64,000 bases of DNA from Paraburkholderia humisilvae (GTDB lineage: Bacteria > Pseudomonadota > Gammaproteobacteria > Burkholderiales > Burkholderiaceae): the NCBI RefSeq assembly GCF_902859855.1, contig NZ_CADIKH010000006.1, forward strand, positions 216,899-280,898, given 5' to 3'. A model generated the notes under the pieces. That model saw only the letters and a program-made list of their open reading frames with translations, did no database searches and had not been told where the DNA came from. Below are positions 9,604 to 17,240 of this stretch, piece by piece. Both the position numbers and the translations under genes were made by a program. Numbering within the stretch: position 1 is the first letter of the stretch; each line of letters opens with the position of its first letter.

Positions 9604-9704
9604 GCGGCGTGTTGCCGATATTCAATCCGCATCGTCGTTAGCGTAAACCCGGGTGTTCGAATCGCGTTCGTTTGCCGTTGTCGCGTTGGGGAGCGCAAAG
9701 ATCG

Positions 9705-12059
9705 ATGAACCGCCAGGATACCGCAGACCGGATGACCGACAGCCAGCCTGACAGCAGGTCCGACCGCGAGGCCGACTCCGCGCATGGCAACGGCGGCTAT
9801 CGGCCGACCGTCGCGGCGCAGGTGCTCGAGTCGGAGCGCGCCGTGCTGCGCCTGCTTACCCGCAGCGCGCCGCTGCCCGAACTGCTGGCCGAGGTGTGCC
9901 GCCGCGCCGAGGCGTTGCTTGGCGACGGCGCGGCCTGCTCGGTGCTGGTGCTCGACGCCGACGGGCGGCACGCGAAAGTCGGCGCCGCGCCGTCGCTGCC
10001 ACAGGCGTATTGCGACGCGCTCGCCGGATTTGAAATCGGCCCGCGCGCGGGGTCATGCGGCACCGCGATGTTCGAGCGGCGCATGGTGGTCGCGGAAGAT
10101 ATCGAAAGCGATCCGCTGTGGGCCGATTACAAGCATCTCGCCACGCCGTATGGGCTACGTGCCTGCTGGTCAATTCCGTTCGAGGACGAAACCGGCGGCG
10201 TGTTAGGGGCGTTCGCGGTTTATCACACCGTGCCGCGCCGGCCGACCGACGTCGAGGAAACCGTTCTGCGCGACATCGGCCGCTGCGTCGGGCTGGCGAT
10301 TCACCAGGACCGGATTCGCCAGCGCCTTGCGCAAAGCGAGGAGCATCACCGGCTGGTCGTCGATCACCTGAATGAAGGCATCGTCGTGCAATCGCGCGAC
10401 GGCGAAGTGCTCGCGTGCAATCCGAGCGCGATGCGTATGCTGCGCGCGACGCCGGGGATTATCGGCGCCAACATCTATACCGTGATGGTGCATGCACGGC
10501 GAGACGACGGTTCGGTAATCGAAACGCCGGACCGGCCGACGCTCAAGGTGCTGTCCACCGGCAAGCCGGTGCTCGGCGTCACGATGTCGGTCGAGCTGGC
10601 GATCGGCGAAACGATCTGGGTCATTGCGAACTTCGTGCCGATCTTCAAGCCCGGCGAACCCGAGCCGACCGCGGTGCTGGTCTCGTTCAACGATATCGGT
10701 CCGGTCCGTGCCGCACAGCGGCAGCTGAAGTATCTGGCGACACGCGATCCGCTGACGGGGCTGTATAACCGCGCGTATCTGTCCGACCGGATGCGCGAGC
10801 TGCTGGAACCGGCCGCGGGAGGCGGCCGCGCGCGCGAAGTGCCGCGTGTCGCGGTGCTGTTCGTCGATCTCGACGGCTTCAAGAAGGTCAACGATACGGC
10901 CGGCCACGAAGCCGGTGACGCGCTGCTGTGCAGCGTCGCGCGGCGCCTGGCCACATGCGTGCACAAGGGCGATACGCTCGCGCGCGTCGGCGGCGACGAG
11001 TTTGTGATCGTCGTGAGCGGCTATGAGAGTGCTGCGCACCTGACCGCGCTCGCGCGCCAGGTGCTGGAAACAATTGCGATGCCGTTTGCGGTCGCGGACA
11101 ACGAATACTATCTGGGCGCGTCGATTGGCATCAGCGTATGCCCGGAAGACGGCCGCGATGCGACGACGCTGATGCGCAATGCGGATTCGGCGATGTATCA
11201 GGCGAAGCAGCGCGGCCGCAACGGCTTCGAATTCTTCACGAAGGAGCTGAGCCGGCAATTGCAGCGGCGCTTCTCGATCGAGCAATCGCTGCGGCGTGCA
11301 TTGGCCGCCGACGAGCTGCGCCTCGTGTACCAGCCGATCGTCGATGGCGTGAGCGGCCGCACGATCGGCGCGGAAGCGCTGATGCGCTGGCACAACGAGG
11401 CGCTTGGCGATGTCTCGCCGATCGAATTCATTCCGGTCGCTGAGGATACCGGCCTGATTGTCACGCTGGGCCGCTGGCTGCTCGAGCGCGCATGCGCGCA
11501 GGCGGCCGAATGGCGCAAGACGATCGCGCCGGATCTGACGATCGCGGTGAACCTGTCGCCGCGCCAGTTCAACGATGGACTTGTGCAGGAGGTCGCGCAG
11601 TGTCTCGCGACGGCCGGGCTCGACCCTGCCGCGCTCGAACTCGAGATTACCGAGGGCCTGCTGATGAGCGAGCGCGCGCCGGTGATGCCGATGCTCAATT
11701 CATTGTCGCGGATGGGCGTGCGTATTTCCGTGGACGACTTCGGCACCGGCTACTCGTCGCTGTCGTATCTGAAGCGCTTTCCGCTGCATAACCTGAAGGT
11801 TGATCGCTCCTTCGTCGCTGGCTTGCCCGATCATCGCGACGCGGTCGCGATTACGCACGCGGTGGTCGCGATGGCGCATTCGCTTGGGATGAATGTCACG
11901 GCCGAGGGTGTTGAAACGTCGGCGCAGTCGGCGTTCCTGCGCTCGATAGGATGCGACCGGCAACAGGGCTACCTGTTCGGCCGGCCGGTGGCGCCTGGCG
12001 AATACACGCGGCGTCTGACCGAAGTGGTCGGGCGCGGTGGGAATGCCGCGCCGGTTTAG
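9705..12059 (+). CDS. GAF-PAS-GGDEF-EAL cyclic-di-GMP turnover protein
   Basis: A cytosolic protein of 784 residues. A GAF-like sensor spans about residues 45-195 (block GPRAGSCGTAMFERRMVVAED), a PAS-like domain about 215-330, a GGDEF domain about 345-510 and an EAL domain about 525-770. The diguanylate cyclase motif GGDEF is intact at residues 429-433. The I-site position upstream holds HKGD instead of RxxD, so product inhibition is probably absent. The EAL motif (EAL at 557-559) and DDFGTGYSS (from residue 677) are intact, so phosphodiesterase activity is likely. No membrane segment is seen. ATG 9705 is preferred to the in-frame TTG at 9672 because GGGGAG precedes it. Confidence 0.9.
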   Translation: MNRQDTADRMTDSQPDSRSDREADSAHGNGGYRPTVAAQVLESERAVLRLLTRSAPLPELLAEVCRRAEALLGDGAACSVLVLDADGRHAKVGAAPSLPQAYCDALAGFEIGPRAGSCGTAMFERRMVVAEDIESDPLWADYKHLATPYGLRACWSIPFEDETGGVLGAFAVYHTVPRRPTDVEETVLRDIGRCVGLAIHQDRIRQRLAQSEEHHRLVVDHLNEGIVVQSRDGEVLACNPSAMRMLRATPGIIGANIYTVMVHARRDDGSVIETPDRPTLKVLSTGKPVLGVTMSVELAIGETIWVIANFVPIFKPGEPEPTAVLVSFNDIGPVRAAQRQLKYLATRDPLTGLYNRAYLSDRMRELLEPAAGGGRAREVPRVAVLFVDLDGFKKVNDTAGHEAGDALLCSVARRLATCVHKGDTLARVGGDEFVIVVSGYESAAHLTALARQVLETIAMPFAVADNEYYLGASIGISVCPEDGRDATTLMRNADSAMYQAKQRGRNGFEFFTKELSRQLQRRFSIEQSLRRALAADELRLVYQPIVDGVSGRTIGAEALMRWHNEALGDVSPIEFIPVAEDTGLIVTLGRWLLERACAQAAEWRKTIAPDLTIAVNLSPRQFNDGLVQEVAQCLATAGLDPAALELEITEGLLMSERAPVMPMLNSLSRMGVRISVDDFGTGYSSLSYLKRFPLHNLKVDRSFVAGLPDHRDAVAITHAVVAMAHSLGMNVTAEGVETSAQSAFLRSIGCDRQQGYLFGRPVAPGEYTRRLTEVVGRGGNAAPV

Positions 12060-12142
12060 CGTTTTAGGGCGAATGTGTCCGTGGTGCTGGCGGTGTGTCG
12101 TAACATGCGTAGGGTTCGACCCACACCGGAGCGGAGCACGAC

Positions 12143-13051
12143 ATGCCGTTCAAATCGCTGGACGCCGCCGCAATCGAAGCATCGCTGAGCGGGCAGACCC
12201 GTCAGTATCTGACTGGCGCGCTGAAGCAGCCGCAGCCGCTTTCTCATATTCACGACGCGGATATCGAGGTCGGGCTATCCGATTATCCGCAAAGCGGGTT
12301 CGAACCGGCGCATCGTCATGCGCGCGCGAAAGAATACCAGTACGTGCTGCGCGGCATGACGGAATACCAGGACCTCGATACCGGCGAGATCCACCGTTTT
12401 CGCGCCGGCGACTTCTATGTGATCGACCCGGGCACCGCCTACGTTCAGCGCATCAAGCGCGACACACGTATTCTGTTTTTCAAATATCCGGGTGGCAATG
12501 ACAAGGAAAGCGTGCCGATGACGCAGGCCGTCGGCACGTGGGCGCGTGAAACGCTGCACGTTACGCGACTCGATCTGAACGCACGGGAAGGGCGCGGCGC
12601 GCAGCCGGTGCCGGCCGCGAATTCGCTGAAGCCCGCGGTAGCGGTCGCGGTGTTCGATGCGGCGCACCGGCTGCTGCTCGTCAAGCGGCGCGATAGCGGC
12701 TATTGGGCCATGCCCGGCGGCACGATGGAAGTGACCGACTCACTCGAAGGCTGCGCGCGCCGCGAGGTGCGCGAGGAAACCGGCATCGAAATCATGATCG
12801 CCGGGATGGTCGGCACGTATACGGACCCGGAGACGATCATCGCGTATTCGGACGGCGAAGTGCGACGCGAATTCTCGATTCTGCTTGCGGCATCGGCGAC
12901 GAGCGAAAATCTTTCGCATGACGATGAATCCACCGACGTGCAGTGGGTCGAGCTCGAAGAGGTTATGCGCTTGCCGATGGTCGCTTCACAGGTGCGCCGG
13001 ATACAGGATGTGCTTGCGTGGCGCGAGAATCGGGGTGTCTTTATTCGTTGA
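12143..13051 (+). CDS. Cupin-Nudix fusion hydrolase
   Basis: A 302-residue fusion. Residues about 30-125 form a cupin-like barrel with PAHRHARAKEYQYVLRG (His/Glu pattern) and RFRAGDFYVIDPGTAY. Residues about 160-295 form a Nudix hydrolase with the box GTMEVTDSLEGCARREVREE and then TGIEI. The first Glu of the canonical Nudix box is Asp here, while the catalytic REVREE core is intact. Nudix enzymes cleave nucleoside diphosphates linked to another group; the cupin may bind the X moiety. The start at ATG 12143 follows GGAGCGGAGCAC. The substrate is unknown. It is monocistronic, about 80 bases after the c-di-GMP gene. Confidence 0.82.
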   Translation: MPFKSLDAAAIEASLSGQTRQYLTGALKQPQPLSHIHDADIEVGLSDYPQSGFEPAHRHARAKEYQYVLRGMTEYQDLDTGEIHRFRAGDFYVIDPGTAYVQRIKRDTRILFFKYPGGNDKESVPMTQAVGTWARETLHVTRLDLNAREGRGAQPVPAANSLKPAVAVAVFDAAHRLLLVKRRDSGYWAMPGGTMEVTDSLEGCARREVREETGIEIMIAGMVGTYTDPETIIAYSDGEVRREFSILLAASATSENLSHDDESTDVQWVELEEVMRLPMVASQVRRIQDVLAWRENRGVFIR

Positions 13052-13349
13052 AAGGGGCGATATCCGATGGATACGGTAATCGTCGAAGCGATCGCTGCCC
13101 TTTACATAGAGATTGCCCGAATGGGACTCGCGCATGATCTGGCGGAACACGCACAGGCCGAAGAATCGTCGATGCAGCACGGCGGCTTATCGCTCCCGTC
13201 CTGAAAGACGCTTTCTCCCATTTGTCAGGTAACCAGTCCAACCGCGCATGGGTGAGATCGTTGTCGGTCGCGTCTGAACGGTCAGCGGCAGCACGTGCAC
13301 CTCATCGAGCGGGCAGTGTGTCTATTCCGCCTTAACACATTGATATCTC

Positions 13350-13379
13350 TTTACAACCTATTTAGATAGCATATCTAAA
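13350..13379 (+). promoter_or_regulatory. Candidate sigma-70 promoter of the truncated cluster
   Basis: TTTACA (13350-13355) resembles the -35 consensus with one mismatch, and TCTAAA (13374-13379) is a -10-like hexamer 18 bases later. The palindrome lies between and over them. Assigned by eye only. Confidence 0.4.
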
Positions 13380-13380
13380 T
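13360..13380. promoter_or_regulatory. Perfect 21-bp palindrome, candidate operator
   Basis: ATTTAGATA GCA TATCTAAAT has two exact 9-base arms around a 3-base centre. Its size and AT-rich arms fit a dimeric winged-helix or TetR-like repressor site (MarR type is the best guess). Its position over the candidate promoter would give simple repression of the genes from 13448 onward. No regulator gene is next to it in this window. Confidence 0.6.
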
Positions 13381-13447
13381 TAAAGATAATTTGGAAAAAC
13401 CGAAGTAACATTGCGTCCTTTGTATGAGCGGCGAATGAGCCTCGGCC

Positions 13448-13846
13448 GTGGCTCCTAAAGCATGCCGAGGACCGATTCCGCGTTTGGCGACCAATAGCCG
13501 GTGCACGATCGGTAAGCGTTTCATCCTGGATCACGGTGTAGGAACCGTTGTCGGCGAAACCGCCGTTATCGGTGACGATTGCTACATTCTTGGCGGGGTC
13601 ACGTTAGGTGCTGTGGGGATTGCGGGCAATCCGCCGGGAAAGCGCCACCCGGTCCTTGGCGATCGGGTCGAAGTGGGCGCGTTTACACGAATCCTGGGGC
13701 GTGTCGAAATCGGCGATGAAGTTTTCATTGGACCACATTGCGTTATCACCCAGGATGTTCCATCAGGAAGCATCGTGACTGTACGGACGTCCGTTCAGAT
13801 CACGCGTGGCATCGAAGCCGTTGCGACGTCGGCGGAACGTTTTTGA
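13448..13846 (+). pseudogene. 5'-truncated serine acetyltransferase-like (CysE) gene
   Basis: The frame encodes the left-handed beta-helix (hexapeptide) part of a serine O-acetyltransferase. IGKRFILDHGVGTVVGETAV and the following ILGGVTLGAVG block, then GKRHPVLGDRVEVGAFTRIL, are the catalytic His/Asp and acetyl-CoA-binding regions. The N-terminal helical domain, 70 to 150 residues in full-length enzymes, is missing, and the roughly 20 residues before the motif look unrelated. The first possible start (GTG 13448) has no ribosome-binding site. CysE makes O-acetylserine, the substrate of the cysteine-synthase-like enzyme whose remnant lies at 15431-15899. The gene is most likely non-functional; a short stand-alone acetyltransferase is less likely. 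Confidence 0.7.
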
Positions 13847-13856
13847 GGATTTAAGC

Positions 13857-14624
13857 ATGAAGCTTAATCGACGCACGACAAAGCTCTTCTACCGCGATCC
13901 CTACCTTGCTGCCTGCGAGACGGTCGTAATCAAGATCGATGGAGATTGGGTGGAGCTGGCGGACACTGTCGCGTATCCGGAAGGCGGCGGACAGGATGCG
14001 GACCACGGCCGGCTCACCTTGCAAGACGGGAGGGCGCTGAGATTCATTGACGTCAAGAAAATGTACGGACACACGGCCGGCATACCCGGCTTCCCCGATA
14101 TCCAGGTAGATGGCATCGTGCTGCATCGGATTCACGCGGACGATCAGCTCCTGCTCGAGCACCTGGTACCCGAAGCGGGCGTGACTGTCTCAATCGACGT
14201 TATGCGTCGAGCGGCACTGTCTCTCAGCCATTCGGCGTCGCATCTGCTTTATCTCGCGGTCGGTTTGCACCGGCCAGATGCGGTCGCGAGCACGTTGGGC
14301 TGCCACATTAAAATCGGTGGGGCGCGATTTGACTTCGGGGTCGACCAACGCTTCACTGCGGAGGACCTGAGCAAGATCCAGGAGACAGTGAACGAACGGG
14401 TGCTGCGCGATCTCGCGATCCATCTCCGCGCCCATCCAGACGTTCCCGACGCGCGGAGTTGGCACTGCGAAGATTACGCGATTCCGTGCGGGGGTACGCA
14501 TATCGAACGCACGGGCTTGATCGGCCAAGTCACGGTTCGAAGAAAGAGTCTCGGGATCGGCAAGGAACGCATTTCGTGTGATTTCCCTCACGCACACGTC
14601 CAGACAGACCTATATCACGAATAA
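13857..14624 (+). CDS. AlaX-type alanyl-tRNA editing protein (trans-editing deacylase)
   Basis: A protein of 255 residues resembling the editing half of alanyl-tRNA synthetase. The N-terminal beta-barrel block AYPEGGGQDADHGRL (residues about 40-53) and the zinc site HSASH (His125, His129) plus CGGTH (Cys211, His215) are all intact, so a hydrolase active on mischarged tRNA is expected. Free-standing AlaX removes Ser or Gly from tRNA-Ala. Here its company (O-acetylserine maker, cysteine-synthase-like enzyme, exporter) suggests it clears an amino-acid analogue made by the cluster. GAGGATTTAAGC precedes ATG 13857; the upstream stop is ten bases away and the MFS start four bases beyond its stop. 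Confidence 0.87.
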   Translation: MKLNRRTTKLFYRDPYLAACETVVIKIDGDWVELADTVAYPEGGGQDADHGRLTLQDGRALRFIDVKKMYGHTAGIPGFPDIQVDGIVLHRIHADDQLLLEHLVPEAGVTVSIDVMRRAALSLSHSASHLLYLAVGLHRPDAVASTLGCHIKIGGARFDFGVDQRFTAEDLSKIQETVNERVLRDLAIHLRAHPDVPDARSWHCEDYAIPCGGTHIERTGLIGQVTVRRKSLGIGKERISCDFPHAHVQTDLYHE

Positions 14625-14628
14625 CGCC

Positions 14629-15585
14629 ATGCGATTGGACAAAGGTAAGCTCGACAAGCTGCCGCCCAGCACATACATTCTGTCGCTCGCACAAGCGATC
14701 AACCTCACGGCAGCGGTGATATCGGTTGCGATTGCTGCATTGGTCGGGACACGCCTCGCGCGTTCACCAGCACTCGGAACCGTCCCCTATGGCGCGCAGT
14801 TCGCGTCGGTGATGTTATGCACCTATCCCGTCTCGATGCTAATGCGCAAAATCGGCCGACGGCTGGTCTTTGGCGTCGGAGGGATGATGCTGGTCGCCGC
14901 GGGTGCGTCCGGTTATCTCGCGATTTCCCGGGAAAGCTTCGGTCTGCTCATTCTTGCGCACGTGCTGCTTGGTTGCTTCGTCGCTTGTGCCAATTTCTAT
15001 CGCTTTGCGGCAATCGACGGTCTACCCTCGTCCTCCAGGGCAAAGGCAATCTCGCTTGTCGTCGCGGGTGGCGTACTCGCAGCCGTATTGGGTCCCGCGG
15101 TTGCCGACGGGTTGAGGCATGTTCGAGGTTTCGCGGATTTTTCGCTTTTCTACGGCATCCTGTCTTTGCTCGGCGTCCTTACACTTTCCCTGATTGCAAT
15201 CTGGCGTCCCAGGAGAACGTTCGACTCACGCGTACCGAGCGGCGTGATCGTCAATCGGTCGAACGAGCGGCTCAACTGGGCGATCCCCGCCGCGATTGCC
15301 GCGTCGGCCTGCGGCTACTTCGCAATGAATCTGTTAATGGTCCAGGCCTCACTGGTGATGGCGAGCCTTTGCAGCTTCGAGGCTTCGTCTCGGGCGATTC
15401 AGGCACACGTTCTCGCCATGTTTGCACCGTCGCTCACGAAACCGAAACTGGACCCGAGATTGTTGCGCAGTTGTCGGCGTGGCCGGACGTCAAGGAACTC
15501 GTGTTCGTTTCGTGCACGGGCACTGGCGCGACGCTCACGGGTGTGGCCAGATCGCTCCGGAAAGCGGGTTACGACGTGCGTGTGA
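14629..15585 (+). pseudogene. MFS transporter gene, 3' end lost by deletion
   Basis: Residues 1 to about 268 read as a major facilitator superfamily protein. There are about eight hydrophobic helices, the loop MRKIGRRLVFGVGGMM after helix 2 (motif A region) and a C-terminal block AIQAHVLAMFAPSL. At about 15434 the homology stops and the frame continues as a basic nonsense tail of some 50 residues to 15585. From the same point another frame continues as the end of a cysteine-synthase-like protein. The last four or so helices are therefore missing. The start ATG 14629 lies four bases after alaX, so the gene was in the same operon. A working product is unlikely. Confidence 0.8.
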
Positions 15586-15899
15586 TCCTCGTGGAGCCGG
15601 AGGGATGCGACAGCCAAAATGGCGTATTTGTAAATCACCGGCTGGAAGGCATGGCGGTCGGTGTCCGCCCGCCGTTCGTCGACTGGACCACGGTCTCGGC
15701 GGTCAGGCGAGTCAGCTATGACGACGTCGTCGAATGTCAGCGCGAATTTGCCCGCAGCCATGGCCACTTCGTGGGCAATACGGCTGCCGCATGCTTGTGC
15801 GTCGGAGCGCAGATGGCAAAGGCCGGAGACGCGACGAAGATTCTCGTACTGCTATATGACCACGGCCTATGGTACTTCTCCCTCACATCGCGGCGATGA
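15431..15899 (+). pseudogene. 3' part of a cysteine-synthase-like PLP enzyme gene
   Basis: The frame starting near 15431 reads AHETETGPEIVAQLSAWPDV, then ELVFVSCTGTGATLTGVARS, the phosphate-binding GTGxTxTG loop of cysteine synthase/CBS-family PLP enzymes. It runs to a natural-looking end (LVLLYDHGLWYFSLTSRR) at 15899. The catalytic Lys region and about the first half to two thirds of the enzyme are absent. The missing piece was removed with the end of the MFS gene in one deletion. In intact form it would have replaced the acetate of O-acetylserine with a nucleophile to give cysteine or another beta-substituted alanine. Confidence 0.78.
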
Positions 15900-16049
15900 C
15901 AGGAGCGACCGCGTCTAACGCCGACAGTGGGAAAGGGTCTGGGCCACCGCAAAATCCTGCGCGACAAGAGCGGGATCAGCGCAGCGGTTGCCTTCCTGAG
16001 CGAATCCAAGGCGCTTTCGGCACAACCCTGAACCCATCACCAACCCCTG

Positions 16050-16784
16050 ATGCTCACGCTGTACAAAGTTCTTCTTAGCCCTGTTCTTCTGCTCCAGGCC
16101 CGCTGGTTAAGACGCACTGCGTTGCGTCTTCCGGAAGCGGCCGGCCCGCGCAGCGGGATAGAGGCAGGGGCGGCACAGTCTCCTCCGTTACGAATTCTTG
16201 TGGTCGGCGATTCGTCCGCGGCAGGCGTTGGGGTGGACGAGCAGAGCGAGGCACTGGCACAGCCCGTCGCACGGCTACTGGCAATGCGTACGGGCCGCCC
16301 GGTGGCCTGGCAACTGGTCGCGAAGTCGGGCATCAATACGAGTGAGGCGCTGGACCTTCTGTCCCACGCAGAGCTCGGCTCGGCTGACTTTCTGGTGACA
16401 GCGTTGGGAACCAACGACGTCACCTCCCAACGAGCACCGGCGCGGTTCCTCGCGGACTACGTCCGCCTGGTAGAGGATCTACGCCGCCGCACCGGTGCGC
16501 TCGGCCTGGTGGTCACGGGGTTGCCGCCACTGCGTATCCTGCCTGCCGCGCCTCATCCTTTGCGCTGGTATCTCGGCCGCTATGCCGCCCGCCTGGACCG
16601 CCTGCTGGAAACGTGGGTCGGTCTGGACGCGTCGGCCCGTTATGTATCGCTGGAATGGGCCGCGAAGCCCAACGAGATGGCGCGAGACCGCTTTCACCCA
16701 GGGCACGGACAATATCGCTTCTGGGCCGAGCTTGTCGCCGAACGAATCGTGGCGCTATTAGCGCGCGAGGGTGAGCGCATCTGA
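16050..16784 (+). CDS. SGNH/GDSL-family hydrolase
   Basis: A 244-residue esterase-like protein. Block I is VVGDSSAAGVGV (nucleophile Ser after GD), block III is TALGTNDVTS (oxyanion Gly and Asn), and block V is DRFHPGHGQY (Asp and His of the triad). The hydrophobic N-terminus (YKVLLSPVLLLQARWLRR) may anchor it to the membrane; it is not a clear cleavable signal. Substrates of such enzymes are lipid or sugar esters and cannot be told here. The start at ATG 16050 has only a weak ribosome-binding site. It lies between the decayed cluster and kdp, probably in its own unit. Confidence 0.82.
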   Translation: MLTLYKVLLSPVLLLQARWLRRTALRLPEAAGPRSGIEAGAAQSPPLRILVVGDSSAAGVGVDEQSEALAQPVARLLAMRTGRPVAWQLVAKSGINTSEALDLLSHAELGSADFLVTALGTNDVTSQRAPARFLADYVRLVEDLRRRTGALGLVVTGLPPLRILPAAPHPLRWYLGRYAARLDRLLETWVGLDASARYVSLEWAAKPNEMARDRFHPGHGQYRFWAELVAERIVALLAREGERI

Positions 16785-17021
16785 TCGTCGTAGCAGGAAA
16801 CGTCCGCCAGCCTTAACCCGACCTTTACATCGGCCTGCGAAACTCAGCACGCTTTTGACGCCGCTTTATCTACAGTACCGACAGATTTCCACCACTGAGT
16901 CTGTCGATATGCAGCCACCGTTTCCCGTCTCCGACCACTCCGCTTTTCAACGCGCCGGCGCAGCGATTGCGCAATGCGCGGTTCTCACGCGCTCGTGCCG
17001 TTCAACAACCGGAGCGCAGTC

Positions 17022-17102
17022 ATGATCGCGCTCGCCGGTCTGCTTGCCGCCGCACTGTTCGTCTACCTGTTCTACGCGCTGATCAAGCCCGAACGGTTCT
17101 GA
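17022..17102 (+). CDS. kdpF: Potassium-transporting ATPase small subunit KdpF
   Basis: A 26-residue single-helix protein, MIALAGLLAAALFVYLFYAL then IKPERF, with the typical KdpF end (A-L-x-x-P-E-x-F). KdpF stabilises the KdpABC complex in the inner membrane. GGAGCGCAGTC precedes ATG 17022. It is the first gene of the kdp operon. Confidence 0.9.
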   Translation: MIALAGLLAAALFVYLFYALIKPERF

Positions 17103-17143
17103 TTCGGCGCCGCCGCGCGTTATTTTACTCACTCATCCCCATC

Positions 17144-17227
17144 ATGAACGACCTGTTATTCGTAGTCGTATCGGTAGCCTTTTTCGCGCTTGGCGCAGGC
17201 TTCATTGTCGGACTGAACCGGATCTGA
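17144..17227 (+). CDS. 27-residue single-helix membrane protein between kdpF and kdpA
   Basis: ATG 17144 to TGA 17227 encodes [20 protein letters not shown] and then IVGLNRI: one transmembrane helix, short ends, ending 13 bases before kdpA. Tiny one-helix proteins of similar look occur beside kdpF in other genomes, so it may be an accessory or duplicated KdpF-like subunit. The sequence does not resemble KdpF closely. There is no strong ribosome-binding site. Coding status rests on composition and position alone. Confidence 0.6.
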   Translation: MNDLLFVVVSVAFFALGAGFIVGLNRI

Positions 17228-17240
17228 CAGGGAGCCCATC

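Larger units (their letters stand above)
13052..13447. other. Intergenic region with sharp drop in GC, border of accessory cluster
   Basis: Nearly 400 bases without a convincing gene. The first part reads on the minus strand as short broken frames that look like decayed coding sequence but match nothing I know. Bases about 13331-13400 turn strongly AT-rich compared with everything around them and hold the promoter and palindrome listed separately. Confidence 0.55.

Noticed and set aside
15927..16031. Open frame reading LGHRKILRDKSGISAAVAFL in the spacer after the cysteine-synthase remnant
   Set aside because: It looks like a possible protein C-terminus, but it has no upstream coding continuation and no family could be assigned; too short to call.
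16909..17025. Short plus-strand frame just before kdpF as a leader peptide
   Set aside because: It overlaps kdpF in another frame, has no regulatory hairpins and no ribosome-binding site worth the name.
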